Assembly (NCBI GenBank): GCA_002386585.1
Contig: DGIZ01000028.1
Location: 1 to 20,090, forward strand
Direction of reading: 5' to 3'
Length of the DNA stretch: 20,090 nt
From: Brevundimonas sp. UBA4609
GTDB taxonomy: Bacteria; Pseudomonadota; Alphaproteobacteria; Caulobacterales; Caulobacteraceae
Every line of letters starts with the position of its first letter. Position 1 is the first letter of the stretch. The notes beneath the pieces are model-generated. The model had not been told where the DNA came from and searched no databases. It saw only the letters and a program-made list of their open reading frames with translations. Shown here piece by piece: positions 8,403 through 15,599 of the stretch. The position numbers and the translations under genes were made by a program.

Positions 8403-8430
8403 AGGCCCCGCTGCAATCAGCGGGGCCTTT
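8403..8430 (+). terminator. Intrinsic terminator after the DUF2171 gene
   Basis: A perfect 11-bp stem (AGGCCCCGCTG paired with CAGCGGGGCCT) closes a four-base loop CAAT and is followed by a short T run on the plus strand. It lies 25 bases after the DUF2171 stop and just before the YccF gene, separating the two transcripts. Confidence 0.9.
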
Positions 8431-8469
8431 CGCCATATGAAGGGAGAGCAATGCAAAGGGGCGACTGAT

Positions 8470-8865
8470 TTGATCCGACTGATCCTGAACCTGCTGTGGT
8501 TCTTCCTGGGCGGCTTCGCCTCAGGTCTGGCCTGGTTGTTCGGAGGGCTGCTGCTGGCGTTGACCGTAGTCGGCCTGCCGTGGGCTTTTTCGGCGTGGCG
8601 GATCGCCAGCTATTCCTTCTGGCCGTTCGGACGCGAGATCGTCTGGCGCGACCCGAACCCGGCCGATCTGGGCGCAGGCTGCCTGGGCGTCGGGCTGAAC
8701 GTGATCTGGCTGGTGCTGGCGGGTTGGTACATCGCCCTGGCGCATATCCTGATCGCCGTGCCGCAGTTCGTCAGCCTGATCGGCATTCCCTTCGCGCTGA
8801 AGAATGTCGAACTGGCCAAACTGTCGCTGGCGCCGGTGGGGCGGACCATCCGCGACAAGGGCTGA
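8470..8865 (+). CDS. YccF-domain inner membrane protein
   Basis: The product (about 131 residues from the chosen start) is a small hydrophobic protein with two copies of the YccF domain pattern. Each has a hydrophobic helix pair followed by a short conserved tail: LIRLILNLLWFFLGGF with SFWPFGREIV, then LNVIWLVLAGWYIAL with SLAPVGRTI. The family is of unknown function. I prefer the TTG at 8470, since AGGGG lies about eight bases upstream and the protein then begins like YccF (short leader before the LNxxWFxLGG helix). An ATG at 8437 would add eleven polar residues but starts only a few bases after the preceding terminator. A six-codon ORF with its own ATG (8451-8468) ends just before the TTG. 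Confidence 0.85.
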   Translation: MIRLILNLLWFFLGGFASGLAWLFGGLLLALTVVGLPWAFSAWRIASYSFWPFGREIVWRDPNPADLGAGCLGVGLNVIWLVLAGWYIALAHILIAVPQFVSLIGIPFALKNVELAKLSLAPVGRTIRDKG

Positions 8866-8874
8866 GCATGAAAA

Positions 8875-8903
8875 ACGCCGGCCGGGGCGAACCCGGCCGG
8901 CGT
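8875..8903 (-). terminator. Terminator of fumC (possibly bidirectional)
   Basis: A perfect 12-bp stem (ACGCCGGCCGGG with CCCGGCCGGCGT) closes a five-base loop. On the minus strand it is followed by five T residues, so it is a good intrinsic terminator for fumC. On the plus strand it follows the YccF gene with a weaker T-rich tail, so it may serve both convergent genes. Confidence 0.9.
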
Positions 8904-8928
8904 CTTCAACCCTTGTGATGAGCGCGGC

Positions 8929-10320
8929 TTACTGCGGCGCGATCATCTTCTCGGGACGGACGTATTCGTCGAACTCTGCGTCGGTCAGATAACCGCCGCC
9001 GACGGCTTCCTGGCGCAGGGTGGTGCCGTTCTTGTGCGCCGTCTTGGCGATCTTGGCGCAGGTGTCATAGCCCAGCTTGGCGTTCAGGGCGGTGACCAGC
9101 ATCAGGCTGTTTTCCAGCCCGTGCTTGATGTTGTCCTCGCGCGGCTCGATGCCGACGACGCAGTTGTCGGTGAAGCTGATGGCCGCATCGGCGACCAGAC
9201 GCACCGATTGCAGGAAGTTGTAGGCCATCACCGGGTTGTAGACGTTCAGCTCGAAGTGACCTTGCGAACCGGCGAACGACAGGGCGGCGTTGTTGCCGAA
9301 CACCTGGACGCAGACCTGGGTCAGGGCTTCGCTCTGGGTCGGGTTGACCTTGCCCGGCATGATGGACGAACCGGGCTCGTTTTCCGGCAGCGACAGCTCG
9401 CCCAGACCGGCGCGCGGGCCCGAGCCCAGGAAGCGGATGTCGTTGGCGATCTTGAACAGCGAGGCGGCGACCGTGTTGATCGCGCCGTGGGTGAAGACCA
9501 TGGCGTCGTGGGCGGCCAGGGCCTCGAACTTGTTCGGCGCCGTGGTGAAGGGCAGGCCGGTGATGCCCGCGATCTGGGCTGCGACCTTTTCAGCAAATCC
9601 GATCGGGGCGTTCAGGCCGGTGCCGACGGCGGTGCCGCCCTGGGCCAGCTCCATCAGGCGCGGCAGGGTCAGTTCGATGCGCTCGATGCCCATGGCGACC
9701 TGATGGGCGTAGCCGCCGAATTCCTGGCCCAGCGTCAGGGGCGTGGCGTCCTGGGTGTGGGTGCGGCCGATCTTGATGATGTGGGCCCAGGCCTTGGCCT
9801 TGGCGTCGAGCGCGGCGTGCAGATGCTTCAGCGCCGGGATCAGATCGTTGACCACCTGCTCGGCGCAGGCGACGTGCATGGCCGTCGGATAGGTGTCGTT
9901 CGACGACTGGCTCATGTTGACGTGGTCGTTGGGGTGGACCGGCTTCTTGGAGCCCATCTCGCCGCCCAGCATTTCGATGGCGCGGTTCGAGATCACCTCA
10001 TTGGCGTTCATGTTCGACTGGGTGCCCGAACCCGTCTGCCAGACGACCAGCGGGAAGTGGTCGTTCAGCTTGCCTTCGATCACTTCATTGGCGGCGGCGA
10101 TGATGGCGTCTGCCAGCTTGGGATTCAGCTTGCCCAGATCACGGTTGGTCTCGGCGGCGGCGCGCTTGACGATGCCCAGGGCGCGCACGACCGGCAGGGG
10201 CTGCTTTTCCCAGCCGATCTTGAAGTTGCCGAGCGAGCGCTGAGCTTGCGCGCCCCAGTAGCGATCAGCGGCGACCTCGATGGGGCCGAAGGTGTCGGTT
10301 TCGATACGAACTTTGCTCAT
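8929..10320 (-). CDS. fumC: Fumarate hydratase class II
   Basis: The 463-residue protein is the oxygen-stable, iron-free fumarase that interconverts fumarate and malate in the TCA cycle as a cytoplasmic tetramer. The superfamily signature [11 protein letters not shown] lies at 317-327 with the catalytic serine at 318. The catalytic histidine is at 188 in [11 protein letters not shown]. Substrate-binding segments [14 protein letters not shown] (~96-109) and [12 protein letters not shown] (~135-146) are intact. Length and residue numbering match E. coli FumC closely, which supports the ATG at 10320. The gene stands alone: its terminator lies downstream, and a divergent RusA-like gene begins 105 bases upstream. 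I see no sign of truncation. Confidence 0.97.
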   Translation of the reverse strand: MSKVRIETDTFGPIEVAADRYWGAQAQRSLGNFKIGWEKQPLPVVRALGIVKRAAAETNRDLGKLNPKLADAIIAAANEVIEGKLNDHFPLVVWQTGSGTQSNMNANEVISNRAIEMLGGEMGSKKPVHPNDHVNMSQSSNDTYPTAMHVACAEQVVNDLIPALKHLHAALDAKAKAWAHIIKIGRTHTQDATPLTLGQEFGGYAHQVAMGIERIELTLPRLMELAQGGTAVGTGLNAPIGFAEKVAAQIAGITGLPFTTAPNKFEALAAHDAMVFTHGAINTVAASLFKIANDIRFLGSGPRAGLGELSLPENEPGSSIMPGKVNPTQSEALTQVCVQVFGNNAALSFAGSQGHFELNVYNPVMAYNFLQSVRLVADAAISFTDNCVVGIEPREDNIKHGLENSLMLVTALNAKLGYDTCAKIAKTAHKNGTTLRQEAVGGGYLTDAEFDEYVRPEKMIAPQ

Positions 10321-10425
10321 GTGCGCGGGACTCGTCTCTCAGGCGTGGCGGGAAGATGCCGGGCGGTGTAGCACGCAGGCGCGGCGGAGCAAGGCGAGCC
10401 GCTGATCACGAAAGGCGGACGGCGC

Positions 10426-10776
10426 GTGGACGGCTGGATCGGAACCGGAAAGGTCAGGGCGCGCGAGCAGGGCGAGGCGGTCGAGATCGCCATCGACGGC
10501 CTGACCACCCAGGCCAAATACTACAAGCCGCTGGTCTATGAGTTCATGCGCAAGGAATGGACGTCACGTCCCTCCTGGGGCGACTACGTCGTCGAGATCG
10601 TGATGGAGCACGTCGGCGATCCGCCGTGGATGGACCTGGACAACCTCGCCAAGGCCCTGCTGGACGCCATCAAGGGCTATCTGTTTCACGACGACAGCCA
10701 GGTCGCCCGTCTGTTGGTCGAGCGACGCGAAGGCGAGCGCGAGAGGATCACTATTCGCGTATTTCCCAGAGGGTGA
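10426..10776 (+). CDS. RusA-family crossover junction endodeoxyribonuclease-like protein
   Basis: The 116-residue product matches the RusA family of small Holliday junction resolvases. The catalytic core is clear: DLDNLAKALLDAIKG places acidic residues at 70 and 72 and a lysine at 76, and HDD supplies the third acidic position at 89-90. These are the positions of the key residues in E. coli RusA. RusA proteins are dimeric and Mg-dependent, cutting four-way DNA junctions, and are usually carried by prophages. No phage gene is nearby here. I take the GTG at 10426, preceded by an AAAGGCGG purine-rich stretch; no ATG fits. The gene is divergent from fumC and convergent with a lipoprotein gene. 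Confidence 0.82.
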   Translation: MDGWIGTGKVRAREQGEAVEIAIDGLTTQAKYYKPLVYEFMRKEWTSRPSWGDYVVEIVMEHVGDPPWMDLDNLAKALLDAIKGYLFHDDSQVARLLVERREGERERITIRVFPRG

Positions 10777-10781
10777 CGAAA

Positions 10782-10810
10782 ATAGGGGCCGCGCTGGGCG
10801 CGACCCCTAT
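10782..10810 (-). terminator. Terminator between the RusA-like and lipoprotein genes
   Basis: ATAGGGG pairs with CCCCTAT, and inside it CGCGC pairs with GCGCG around a TGG loop, with a single C-A mismatch. On the minus strand the stem is followed by TTTTCG, so it best fits termination of the lipoprotein gene. It may also stop transcription from the RusA-like gene. Confidence 0.75.
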
Positions 10811-10837
10811 CTGGGAACTCGGATCAGATGAGACGGA

Positions 10838-11329
10838 TCAGCTCTCTGCGTTCGAAATCATCGTCTGGACGTCCTTCGGCTTGGCGATGTTCGAGCCGGG
10901 GGTCTTGTAGGTCGTCAGCTTGCCGCCTTCCCACAGGCCGACTTCCAGCGCCTTGGCCGCCGGGTCGATCAGCAGATAGGCCGCGTTGACGCCGCCCTCA
11001 TGCTGTTTGTTGCCCGAGGTGAACAGGACGGGGCCGTCCTTCTGTAGCGGCGCCTGGGTCTGCATGTTGGTGGCCAGAACGTCGAATTTGGCGCCCAGCA
11101 GCGTCTTCAGGTCGGCTGTGATCGCGCTGTCTTCCAGCAGTTTGGTCTCGTTCGGATATTTTCCGACCTGGGCGTTCAGGGCGCTCCAGTCCGATACGGC
11201 GGCGTCGGTCGGCGCGGGGGCGATTTCGACCGGGGCGGCGGGCGTCTCGGCGGGCGGCGTCGCTTCCGGCTGGTTGCAGGCGGCCAGCGTCAGAGCGGCT
11301 ACGGCGACGGATATGAGAGACAGGCGCAT
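10838..11329 (-). CDS. Small lipoprotein of unknown function
   Basis: The 163-residue product begins with a lipoprotein signal peptide: a short basic start (MRLSL), a hydrophobic core and the lipobox LAAC with the lipidated cysteine at residue 18. A Pro/Ala-rich linker (about 20-43) follows, then a soluble domain (about 45-163) that I do not recognise. The soluble part contains segments such as VLFTSGNKQHEGGVNAAYLLID and KALEVGLWEGGKLTTY, suggesting a compact alpha/beta domain. I chose the ATG at 11329, since GAGG lies eight bases upstream and the signal peptide starts there; upstream in-frame codons would spoil the signal. It lies downstream of sspB on the same strand, with a hairpin between, so cotranscription is uncertain. 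Confidence 0.8.
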   Translation of the reverse strand: MRLSLISVAVAALTLAACNQPEATPPAETPAAPVEIAPAPTDAAVSDWSALNAQVGKYPNETKLLEDSAITADLKTLLGAKFDVLATNMQTQAPLQKDGPVLFTSGNKQHEGGVNAAYLLIDPAAKALEVGLWEGGKLTTYKTPGSNIAKPKDVQTMISNAES

Positions 11330-11389
11330 CACAACGACCTCGCTTGGATAGGGGAGGTCACGGCAATGCTTGCCCGCCGACAAAGGTTG

Positions 11390-11411
11390 CGCCTCCTCAA
11401 ACGAGGCGGCG
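11390..11411 (-). terminator. Hairpin immediately after sspB
   Basis: CGCCTCCTC and GAGGCGGCG flank an AAAC loop, giving a nine-position stem with one mismatch, directly abutting the sspB stop codon. The tail on the minus strand is only weakly T-rich, so this may be a weak terminator or an mRNA-stabilising stem. The T run on the plus side is part of the sspB lysine codons. Confidence 0.45.
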
Positions 11412-11909
11412 TTATTTTTTGCGGAATTGATCCAGGGACACGACCTTCGGCCCATCGTCGTCCGAGGGCGGAGGCGGGGCGGCGTCCGGGTCCCGCGCGG
11501 GCGGCGACAGGGGCGCGATCTCGGCCTCGACGATTTCCGGTTCGTCGAACTGCAGCAGGAACTGCACGCTGGGATCGTAGAAGCGGACCACGGCGCTATA
11601 GGGAACGGTCAGCACCTTGGGCGCGCCGCCGAACTTCAGCATCACCGAGAACAGATCAGGCTCGACCGCCAGATCCCAATACTGGTGCTGCAGCACCACC
11701 GTCATCTCATCCGGGTATTTGGCCAGGACGTCCGGCGGAACGCTGACGCCGGCCCCGCGGGTCTTGAAGGTGATGTAGAAGTGGTGGGCGCCGGGAATGC
11801 CCTCAGGCTCGGCCGCGCGCTCCAGCGCAAGGCGGATCACGCCGCGCAGGGCGTCCTGGGCGAGTTGCTCGTAATGCATCTCGTCGACAGGGGGAGTTTG
11901 ATCCGTCAT
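11412..11909 (-). CDS. sspB: SspB, ClpXP adaptor for ssrA-tagged proteins (alphaproteobacterial type)
   Basis: SspB binds the ssrA tag on proteins released from stalled ribosomes and tethers them to the ClpX unfoldase. The 165-residue product has the folded substrate-binding domain at about 15-125, recognisable from EMTVVLQHQYWDLAVEPD and VPYSAVVRFYDPSVQFLLQF. A flexible Pro/Asp-rich linker (about 128-152) follows, and the last residues PKVVSLDQFRKK are the ClpX-binding (XB) tail. The ATG at 11909 has GAGG six bases upstream; an ATG eight codons earlier is less well placed. The gene lies directly downstream of ssrA on the same strand, joining tag and adaptor. Confidence 0.93.
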   Translation of the reverse strand: MTDQTPPVDEMHYEQLAQDALRGVIRLALERAAEPEGIPGAHHFYITFKTRGAGVSVPPDVLAKYPDEMTVVLQHQYWDLAVEPDLFSVMLKFGGAPKVLTVPYSAVVRFYDPSVQFLLQFDEPEIVEAEIAPLSPPARDPDAAPPPPSDDDGPKVVSLDQFRKK

Positions 11910-12000
11910 CGGCGCCTCAGAAAAGGGGAACACGCGACTGTTACCCGTCCAGGGCGAGCGACGGAAGACACAAGAGTCGCCGTCGGCACAGGAATTTCGA

Positions 12001-12339
12001 TGTCGGGATGAAGCGCCGGGATTCTGTTGCCAGGCTCCCGACAGGCCCCGCCTAAGGATCTGAACCCCTAGGAGTTTAAGTTCGAAATCAACCGAACCGC
12101 ATTACGCGGCGAGGCGGACTTCTCCAGCGAAGTTATCGTTCGCAGTTAGATAATGGCCCGATACGGTGGGCCAGGACGAGCGAAAGCAATCCTCTTTACA
12201 CGTCCGTCGATGCTAGTCGGCCCCATGCTGCCTCCGCCGATAACGCGGGGAAGAAGTGGTGGAGCCGCCGGGAATCGCACCCGGGTCCGGTCCGCTTATT
12301 ACAGGCGCGTTTATCGCCATAGCTCGGGCGAACCCGAGC
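12001..12339 (-). ncRNA. ssrA: tmRNA, circularly permuted two-piece alphaproteobacterial type
   Basis: The tmRNA frees stalled ribosomes and tags the nascent chain for proteolysis. The acceptor piece comes first (about 12339 to 12257). It starts with a GCTCGGG/CCCGAGC hairpin, contains a T arm (CCGGG-TGCGATT-CCCGG) and ends in CGGCTCCACCA, with encoded CCA at 12259-12257. A 32-base loop follows and is presumably removed. The coding piece starts with GGGGCCG at 12224. GGGGCCG pairs with CGGCTCC over all seven positions (one G-T), rebuilding the acceptor stem and confirming the permutation. The GACTAG..TCGACGG segment after it is typical of the tmRNA 5' half. The tag frame lies inside. The 3' end of the coding piece is not precise; competing hairpins occur at 12001-12043. 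Confidence 0.93.
12102..12143 (-). other. ssrA: ssrA proteolysis-tag reading frame within tmRNA
   Basis: Reading from a GCG resume codon gives ANDNFAGEVRLAA and then TAA; with the alanine charged on tmRNA the tag would be AANDNFAGEVRLAA. The N-terminal AANDNFA matches the Caulobacter tag (AANDNFAEEFAVAA), the part SspB is known to contact there. The C-terminal LAA is the ClpX-recognised end. The middle (GEVR instead of EEFA) differs from Caulobacter. Confidence 0.93.
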
Positions 12340-12345
12340 AGGCTC

Positions 12346-12374
12346 AATATAGGTCCTTGCGAGCGCCTATCCAA
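12346..12374 (-). promoter_or_regulatory. sigma70-type promoter of ssrA
   Basis: On the minus strand TTGGAT (12374-12369) and TATATT (12351-12346) are separated by exactly 17 bases. The expected start, about seven bases after the -10 box, falls at ~12339, precisely where the first hairpin of the acceptor piece begins. Box quality and spacing make this the best promoter in the window. Confidence 0.82.
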
Positions 12375-12448
12375 GAGGGAAGTCGGCGGCGGGAATGATT
12401 GACACCGATGGACAATATCAGGAGCATGAACCGGAGGGGAGATGCGGC

Positions 12449-13564
12449 ATGGGCGATATCACGCGCAGACGACTGGGGCTGGGGCTTGGCGCCGCCGGGG
12501 TCGGCGGCGGCCTGGCGGCTGTAACCGCCGCTAAGGCGGAGCCCCAGACGGAAGGCTCGGCCATTGTCCGCTCAGACTTCATCTATGAGCAGGCGCCCTA
12601 TCCGGAATGCCACGCCTCGACCATCGTGGAGACGTCCGACGGCGTCATGGCGACTGCCTGGTTTGGAGGCACGCATGAGAAGCATCCGGATGTCTGCATC
12701 TGGTTCGCTCGTCTTGAAGGAGGGCGCTGGACCGAGGGCGCGCGCGTGGCGGACGGCGTGCAGGACGACGGGACGCGTCACCCCACTTGGAACCCCGTCC
12801 TGTTTCAGCCGCCGCAGGGCGACCTGATCCTGTTCTACAAGGTCGGACCCGATCCGTTTTCCTGGTGGGGCATGGTCATCACGTCGCCGGATGGCGGGCG
12901 CACATGGTCGCCGCCGCGCCGGTTGCCGGAAGGCGTTCTCGGGCCGATCAAGAACAAGCCGATCATTCTGGCGGATGGAACCTGGCTTTCGCCGTCCAGC
13001 ACTGAGGCGGGCGAAGGCATGGGCTCGGCGTCCGGGGCGGATTGGCGACTCCATTTTGAAATCAGCACGGATCAGGGACGCAGCTGGGCTTTGACCGACC
13101 CGGTCTCGTCGCCCCTGAATATCGACGCCATCCAGCCCAGCGTCCTGGTCCATCCAAACGGCGCGCTGCAGGCCGTGGCGCGTGCGCGTCAGGGAGCCTT
13201 GGCGGCCAGCTGGTCGCATGATGGCGGGCGGACATGGAGCCCCATCGGCGCGGTTGATCTGCCCAACCCCAATTCGGGTACGGACGCTTCCACCCTGGCG
13301 GATGGACGCCACGTGATCATCTATAACCACGCCGCCCATGACCCGGATCGGCCGGGGAGAGGCCCGCGCTATCCCCTCAATGTCGGCCTCTCGGAAGACG
13401 GTCTATCGTGGCGAAAGGTCTTGACGCTGGAAACCCAGCCTTTGCCGCATGGCTATGCCTACCCGGCGGTGTTTCAAGCGTCGGACGGGCTGATCCATGT
13501 CACCTATACCCATGATCGAACTCGAATCCGGCATGTGGTCCTGGACCCGTCACGGCTGACCTAG
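12449..13564 (+). CDS. Tat-exported sialidase-like (BNR repeat) beta-propeller protein
   Basis: The 371-residue protein starts with a twin-arginine signal (TRRRLGLG at 5-12, hydrophobic stretch to ~27, cleavage expected after AKA at 30). The mature part has four Asp-box motifs: SPDGGRTW (146), STDQGRSW (206), SHDGGRTW (256) and SEDGLSW (315), typical of six-bladed sialidase-like propellers. The early CHASTIVE motif (54-61) and HPTWNPVLF (111-119) fit the BNR_2 family, often annotated 'exo-alpha-sialidase'. True sialidase activity is unproven; many relatives probably act on other glycans. I chose the ATG at 12449, preceded by GGAGGGGAG, because a start at 12395 would put 18 polar residues before the Tat signal. 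Its stop overlaps the miaA stop as CTAG. No sugar-use genes are adjacent. Confidence 0.86.
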   Translation: MGDITRRRLGLGLGAAGVGGGLAAVTAAKAEPQTEGSAIVRSDFIYEQAPYPECHASTIVETSDGVMATAWFGGTHEKHPDVCIWFARLEGGRWTEGARVADGVQDDGTRHPTWNPVLFQPPQGDLILFYKVGPDPFSWWGMVITSPDGGRTWSPPRRLPEGVLGPIKNKPIILADGTWLSPSSTEAGEGMGSASGADWRLHFEISTDQGRSWALTDPVSSPLNIDAIQPSVLVHPNGALQAVARARQGALAASWSHDGGRTWSPIGAVDLPNPNSGTDASTLADGRHVIIYNHAAHDPDRPGRGPRYPLNVGLSEDGLSWRKVLTLETQPLPHGYAYPAVFQASDGLIHVTYTHDRTRIRHVVLDPSRLT

Positions 13565-14433
13565 GTCAGGCGCCGCCAACCGGGAGTCTGGTTGCGGAAC
13601 CAGGTCAACTGGCGCTTGGCGTAGTTGCGGGTGGACTGCTTCACGGCTGTCACCGCATCGTCCAGAGATAGCTCCCCCGTCAGATGCGCCGCCAGTTCGC
13701 GTACGCCGACGGCCTTCATGGCGGGCAGGCCAGGGTCCAGTTTGCGGGCGGTTAGGGCGTGAATCTCGTCCAGCGCGCCATGCGCCATCATCGCATCCAC
13801 CCGCATGTCGCAAGAAGCGTAGAGCCGGTCGCGCGGCGGCTCCACCACGACGGCATCGTAACTGCCTGGGGGAAGCAGCGGCTGTGTCTCTCCTTTCCAG
13901 ACGCTGAGCGCGCGGCCGCTGGCGCGATGCACGCTCAGGGCCCGGACGAGGCGTTGTCTGTCGCCGGGAAAGATCGCAGCTTCAGCGGCGGGGTCGATCT
14001 CCGTCAGCCGGCGGCGGAAGGGGGCCTCGCCCTCGGAGTCGAACTCAGCCTGAACAGCCTCGCGGATCTCGATCGGGACCGGCGGAATTTCGGCCAGCCC
14101 CCTGGTCAGGGCGTTGAAGTAGAGGCCCGTGCCCCCAACCAGCAGGGCGGAGCGACCCTGAGCCGTCAGCTCGGCCAGCACGTCCATGACCGCTCGGCTC
14201 CAACGACCGACCGACCAAGCGTCAGCGGCGTCGGCGACGCCATAGAGGCGGTGCGGGATTTCAGCCTCGTCTTCTATCGAAGGTCGGGCGCTCAGCACGC
14301 GCAGGTCGGCGTAGAGTTGCTGGCTGTCGGCGTTGATGATGACGGCGCCCGTCGCACGCGCAAGCTCCATCGCCAGGCGCGACTTGCCCGAAGCGGTGGG
14401 GCCGGCGATCAGGGTGACGAGAGGCTGGGACAA
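13561..14433 (-). CDS. miaA: tRNA dimethylallyltransferase
   Basis: MiaA transfers a dimethylallyl group to A37 of tRNAs that read codons starting with U, improving decoding. The 290-residue protein has the P-loop GPTASGKS at 11-18, the NADSQQLYADL segment (substrate pyrophosphate and base recognition), GGTGLYFNALTRG in the middle and the C-terminal KQSTRNYAKRQLTWFRNQ typical of the family. The reading frame extends far upstream, but that part is antisense to the mrp gene and unlike MiaA. I therefore take the TTG at 14433 (MSQPLVTLIAGPT), which gives family length; its ribosome site is weak. The gene is divergent from mrp across 87 bases. Confidence 0.93.
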   Translation of the reverse strand: MSQPLVTLIAGPTASGKSRLAMELARATGAVIINADSQQLYADLRVLSARPSIEDEAEIPHRLYGVADAADAWSVGRWSRAVMDVLAELTAQGRSALLVGGTGLYFNALTRGLAEIPPVPIEIREAVQAEFDSEGEAPFRRRLTEIDPAAEAAIFPGDRQRLVRALSVHRASGRALSVWKGETQPLLPPGSYDAVVVEPPRDRLYASCDMRVDAMMAHGALDEIHALTARKLDPGLPAMKAVGVRELAAHLTGELSLDDAVTAVKQSTRNYAKRQLTWFRNQTPGWRRLT

Positions 14434-14520
14434 AGGATCAACTCGCGAACGGACGCGTAGGGCGATAGAACGCCCGTCATCGGTCCGGCAAGTCCGTCGG
14501 GCCAAGAAGGAGTCTCCATC

Positions 14521-15588
14521 GTGACCGACCGCGCCGCCGTCCTCGCCGCACTCGACGCCGTGACCGATCCGAAATCGGGTCAGGGACTGGCGGCCGCCGG
14601 GCTGGTGCAGGGACTGGTCGTGGCTGAAGGCCGCGCGGGCTTCGTACTCGAGGTTCCGGCCAAGGAGACAGTGCTCTACGCCCCCGTCCGTGACGCGGCA
14701 GAGGCGGTGCTGAAGGCCCTGCCGGGCGTGGAGCGGGTGTCCGTCGTCCTGACCGCCGAGGCCGTGGCTGCGCCGCCCCGCCGCACGGCGGGTCTGTCGA
14801 AGGCCGCGACCGATCAGGGGCGGCCCAAGGCGCCGGTCCCGACCGATCGCCCCGCCCATGTAAAGCGCGTCCTGGCCGTGGCCAGCGGCAAGGGCGGCGT
14901 CGGCAAGTCGACGGTCTCCGTCAATCTGGCGGCGGCCCTGGCGGCTCGCGGTCTGTCGGTCGGCGTGCTGGATGCGGATGTCTATGGGCCGTCGCTGCCG
15001 ACCATGCTGGGGATCTCGGGGCAGCCCGCCTATGAAGACGGCGCCATGGTTCCGCATGTGGCGCATGGATTGAAGGCCATGTCCGTCGGCCTGTTGACCA
15101 AGGCCGAGGACGCCATGATCTGGCGTGGGCCGATGGCGTCTCAGGCTATCAATCAGATGCTGACCCAGACGCGTTGGGGGACGGAAGAGCAGCCGCTGGA
15201 CGTTCTGGTCGTCGACCTGCCGCCCGGCACCGGCGACGTGCAACTCACGTTGATCCAGAAAACGCCGCTGGATGGGGCTGTAATTGTTTCGACGCCGCAG
15301 GAAGTCGCTCTGGCGGACGCGCGCCGCGCGCGCACCTTGTTCGCCAAGGTCGACGTGCCGACCCTGGGTTTGATCGAGAACATGAGCGGCGAGGTGTTTG
15401 GAACCGGCGGCGTCCAGGCTGAGGCCGAGCGTCTTGGCGCGCCCTATCTGGGCGACCTCCCGCTAGACGGGGCGTTGCGTCGCGCGGGCGACGCGGGGCG
15501 GCCTTTGGTCGCCGTTGACCCGCAGCACCCGGCGTCCGAGCGTTTCCATCAAATCGCCGCGCAGATCGCTGCGGCGTTGGGTCTCTGA
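14521..15588 (+). CDS. apbC: Mrp/ApbC family P-loop ATPase lacking the usual CxxC
   Basis: The 355-residue protein has an N-terminal MIP18 (DUF59) domain (about 5-80), a linker and a MinD-like ATPase domain (about 115-350). The deviant Walker A is SGKGGVGKS at 122-130, followed by LDADVYGPSLP and VVDLPPGTGDVQLTL. Family members act as iron-sulfur cluster carrier or assembly factors. The segment that usually carries the cluster-binding CxxC, between ENMS and FGxGG, is reduced here to GEV, so both cysteines are absent. The GTG start has AAGGAG eight bases upstream. The usp gene follows after 11 bases, so the two are likely cotranscribed. Confidence 0.9.
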   Translation: MTDRAAVLAALDAVTDPKSGQGLAAAGLVQGLVVAEGRAGFVLEVPAKETVLYAPVRDAAEAVLKALPGVERVSVVLTAEAVAAPPRRTAGLSKAATDQGRPKAPVPTDRPAHVKRVLAVASGKGGVGKSTVSVNLAAALAARGLSVGVLDADVYGPSLPTMLGISGQPAYEDGAMVPHVAHGLKAMSVGLLTKAEDAMIWRGPMASQAINQMLTQTRWGTEEQPLDVLVVDLPPGTGDVQLTLIQKTPLDGAVIVSTPQEVALADARRARTLFAKVDVPTLGLIENMSGEVFGTGGVQAEAERLGAPYLGDLPLDGALRRAGDAGRPLVAVDPQHPASERFHQIAAQIAAALGL

Positions 15589-15599
15589 GGGAGGGCGTC

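Noticed and set aside
9034..10371. Plus-strand open frame of 445 codons opposite fumC
   Set aside because: fumC is unambiguous on the other strand; this frame is its antisense shadow.
11390..11420. Plus-strand intrinsic terminator (hairpin followed by TTATTTTTT)
   Set aside because: No plus-strand gene ends there; the T run is the complement of sspB lysine codons and stop.
12257..12300. Ordinary tRNA gene ending in CCA
   Set aside because: Only a T arm and acceptor 3' strand are present, with no anticodon arm; the 5' acceptor strand lies downstream as expected for permuted tmRNA.
14434..15243. Upstream extension of the miaA frame by 270 codons
   Set aside because: The extension is antisense to mrp and unlike MiaA; the family start is near the P-loop.
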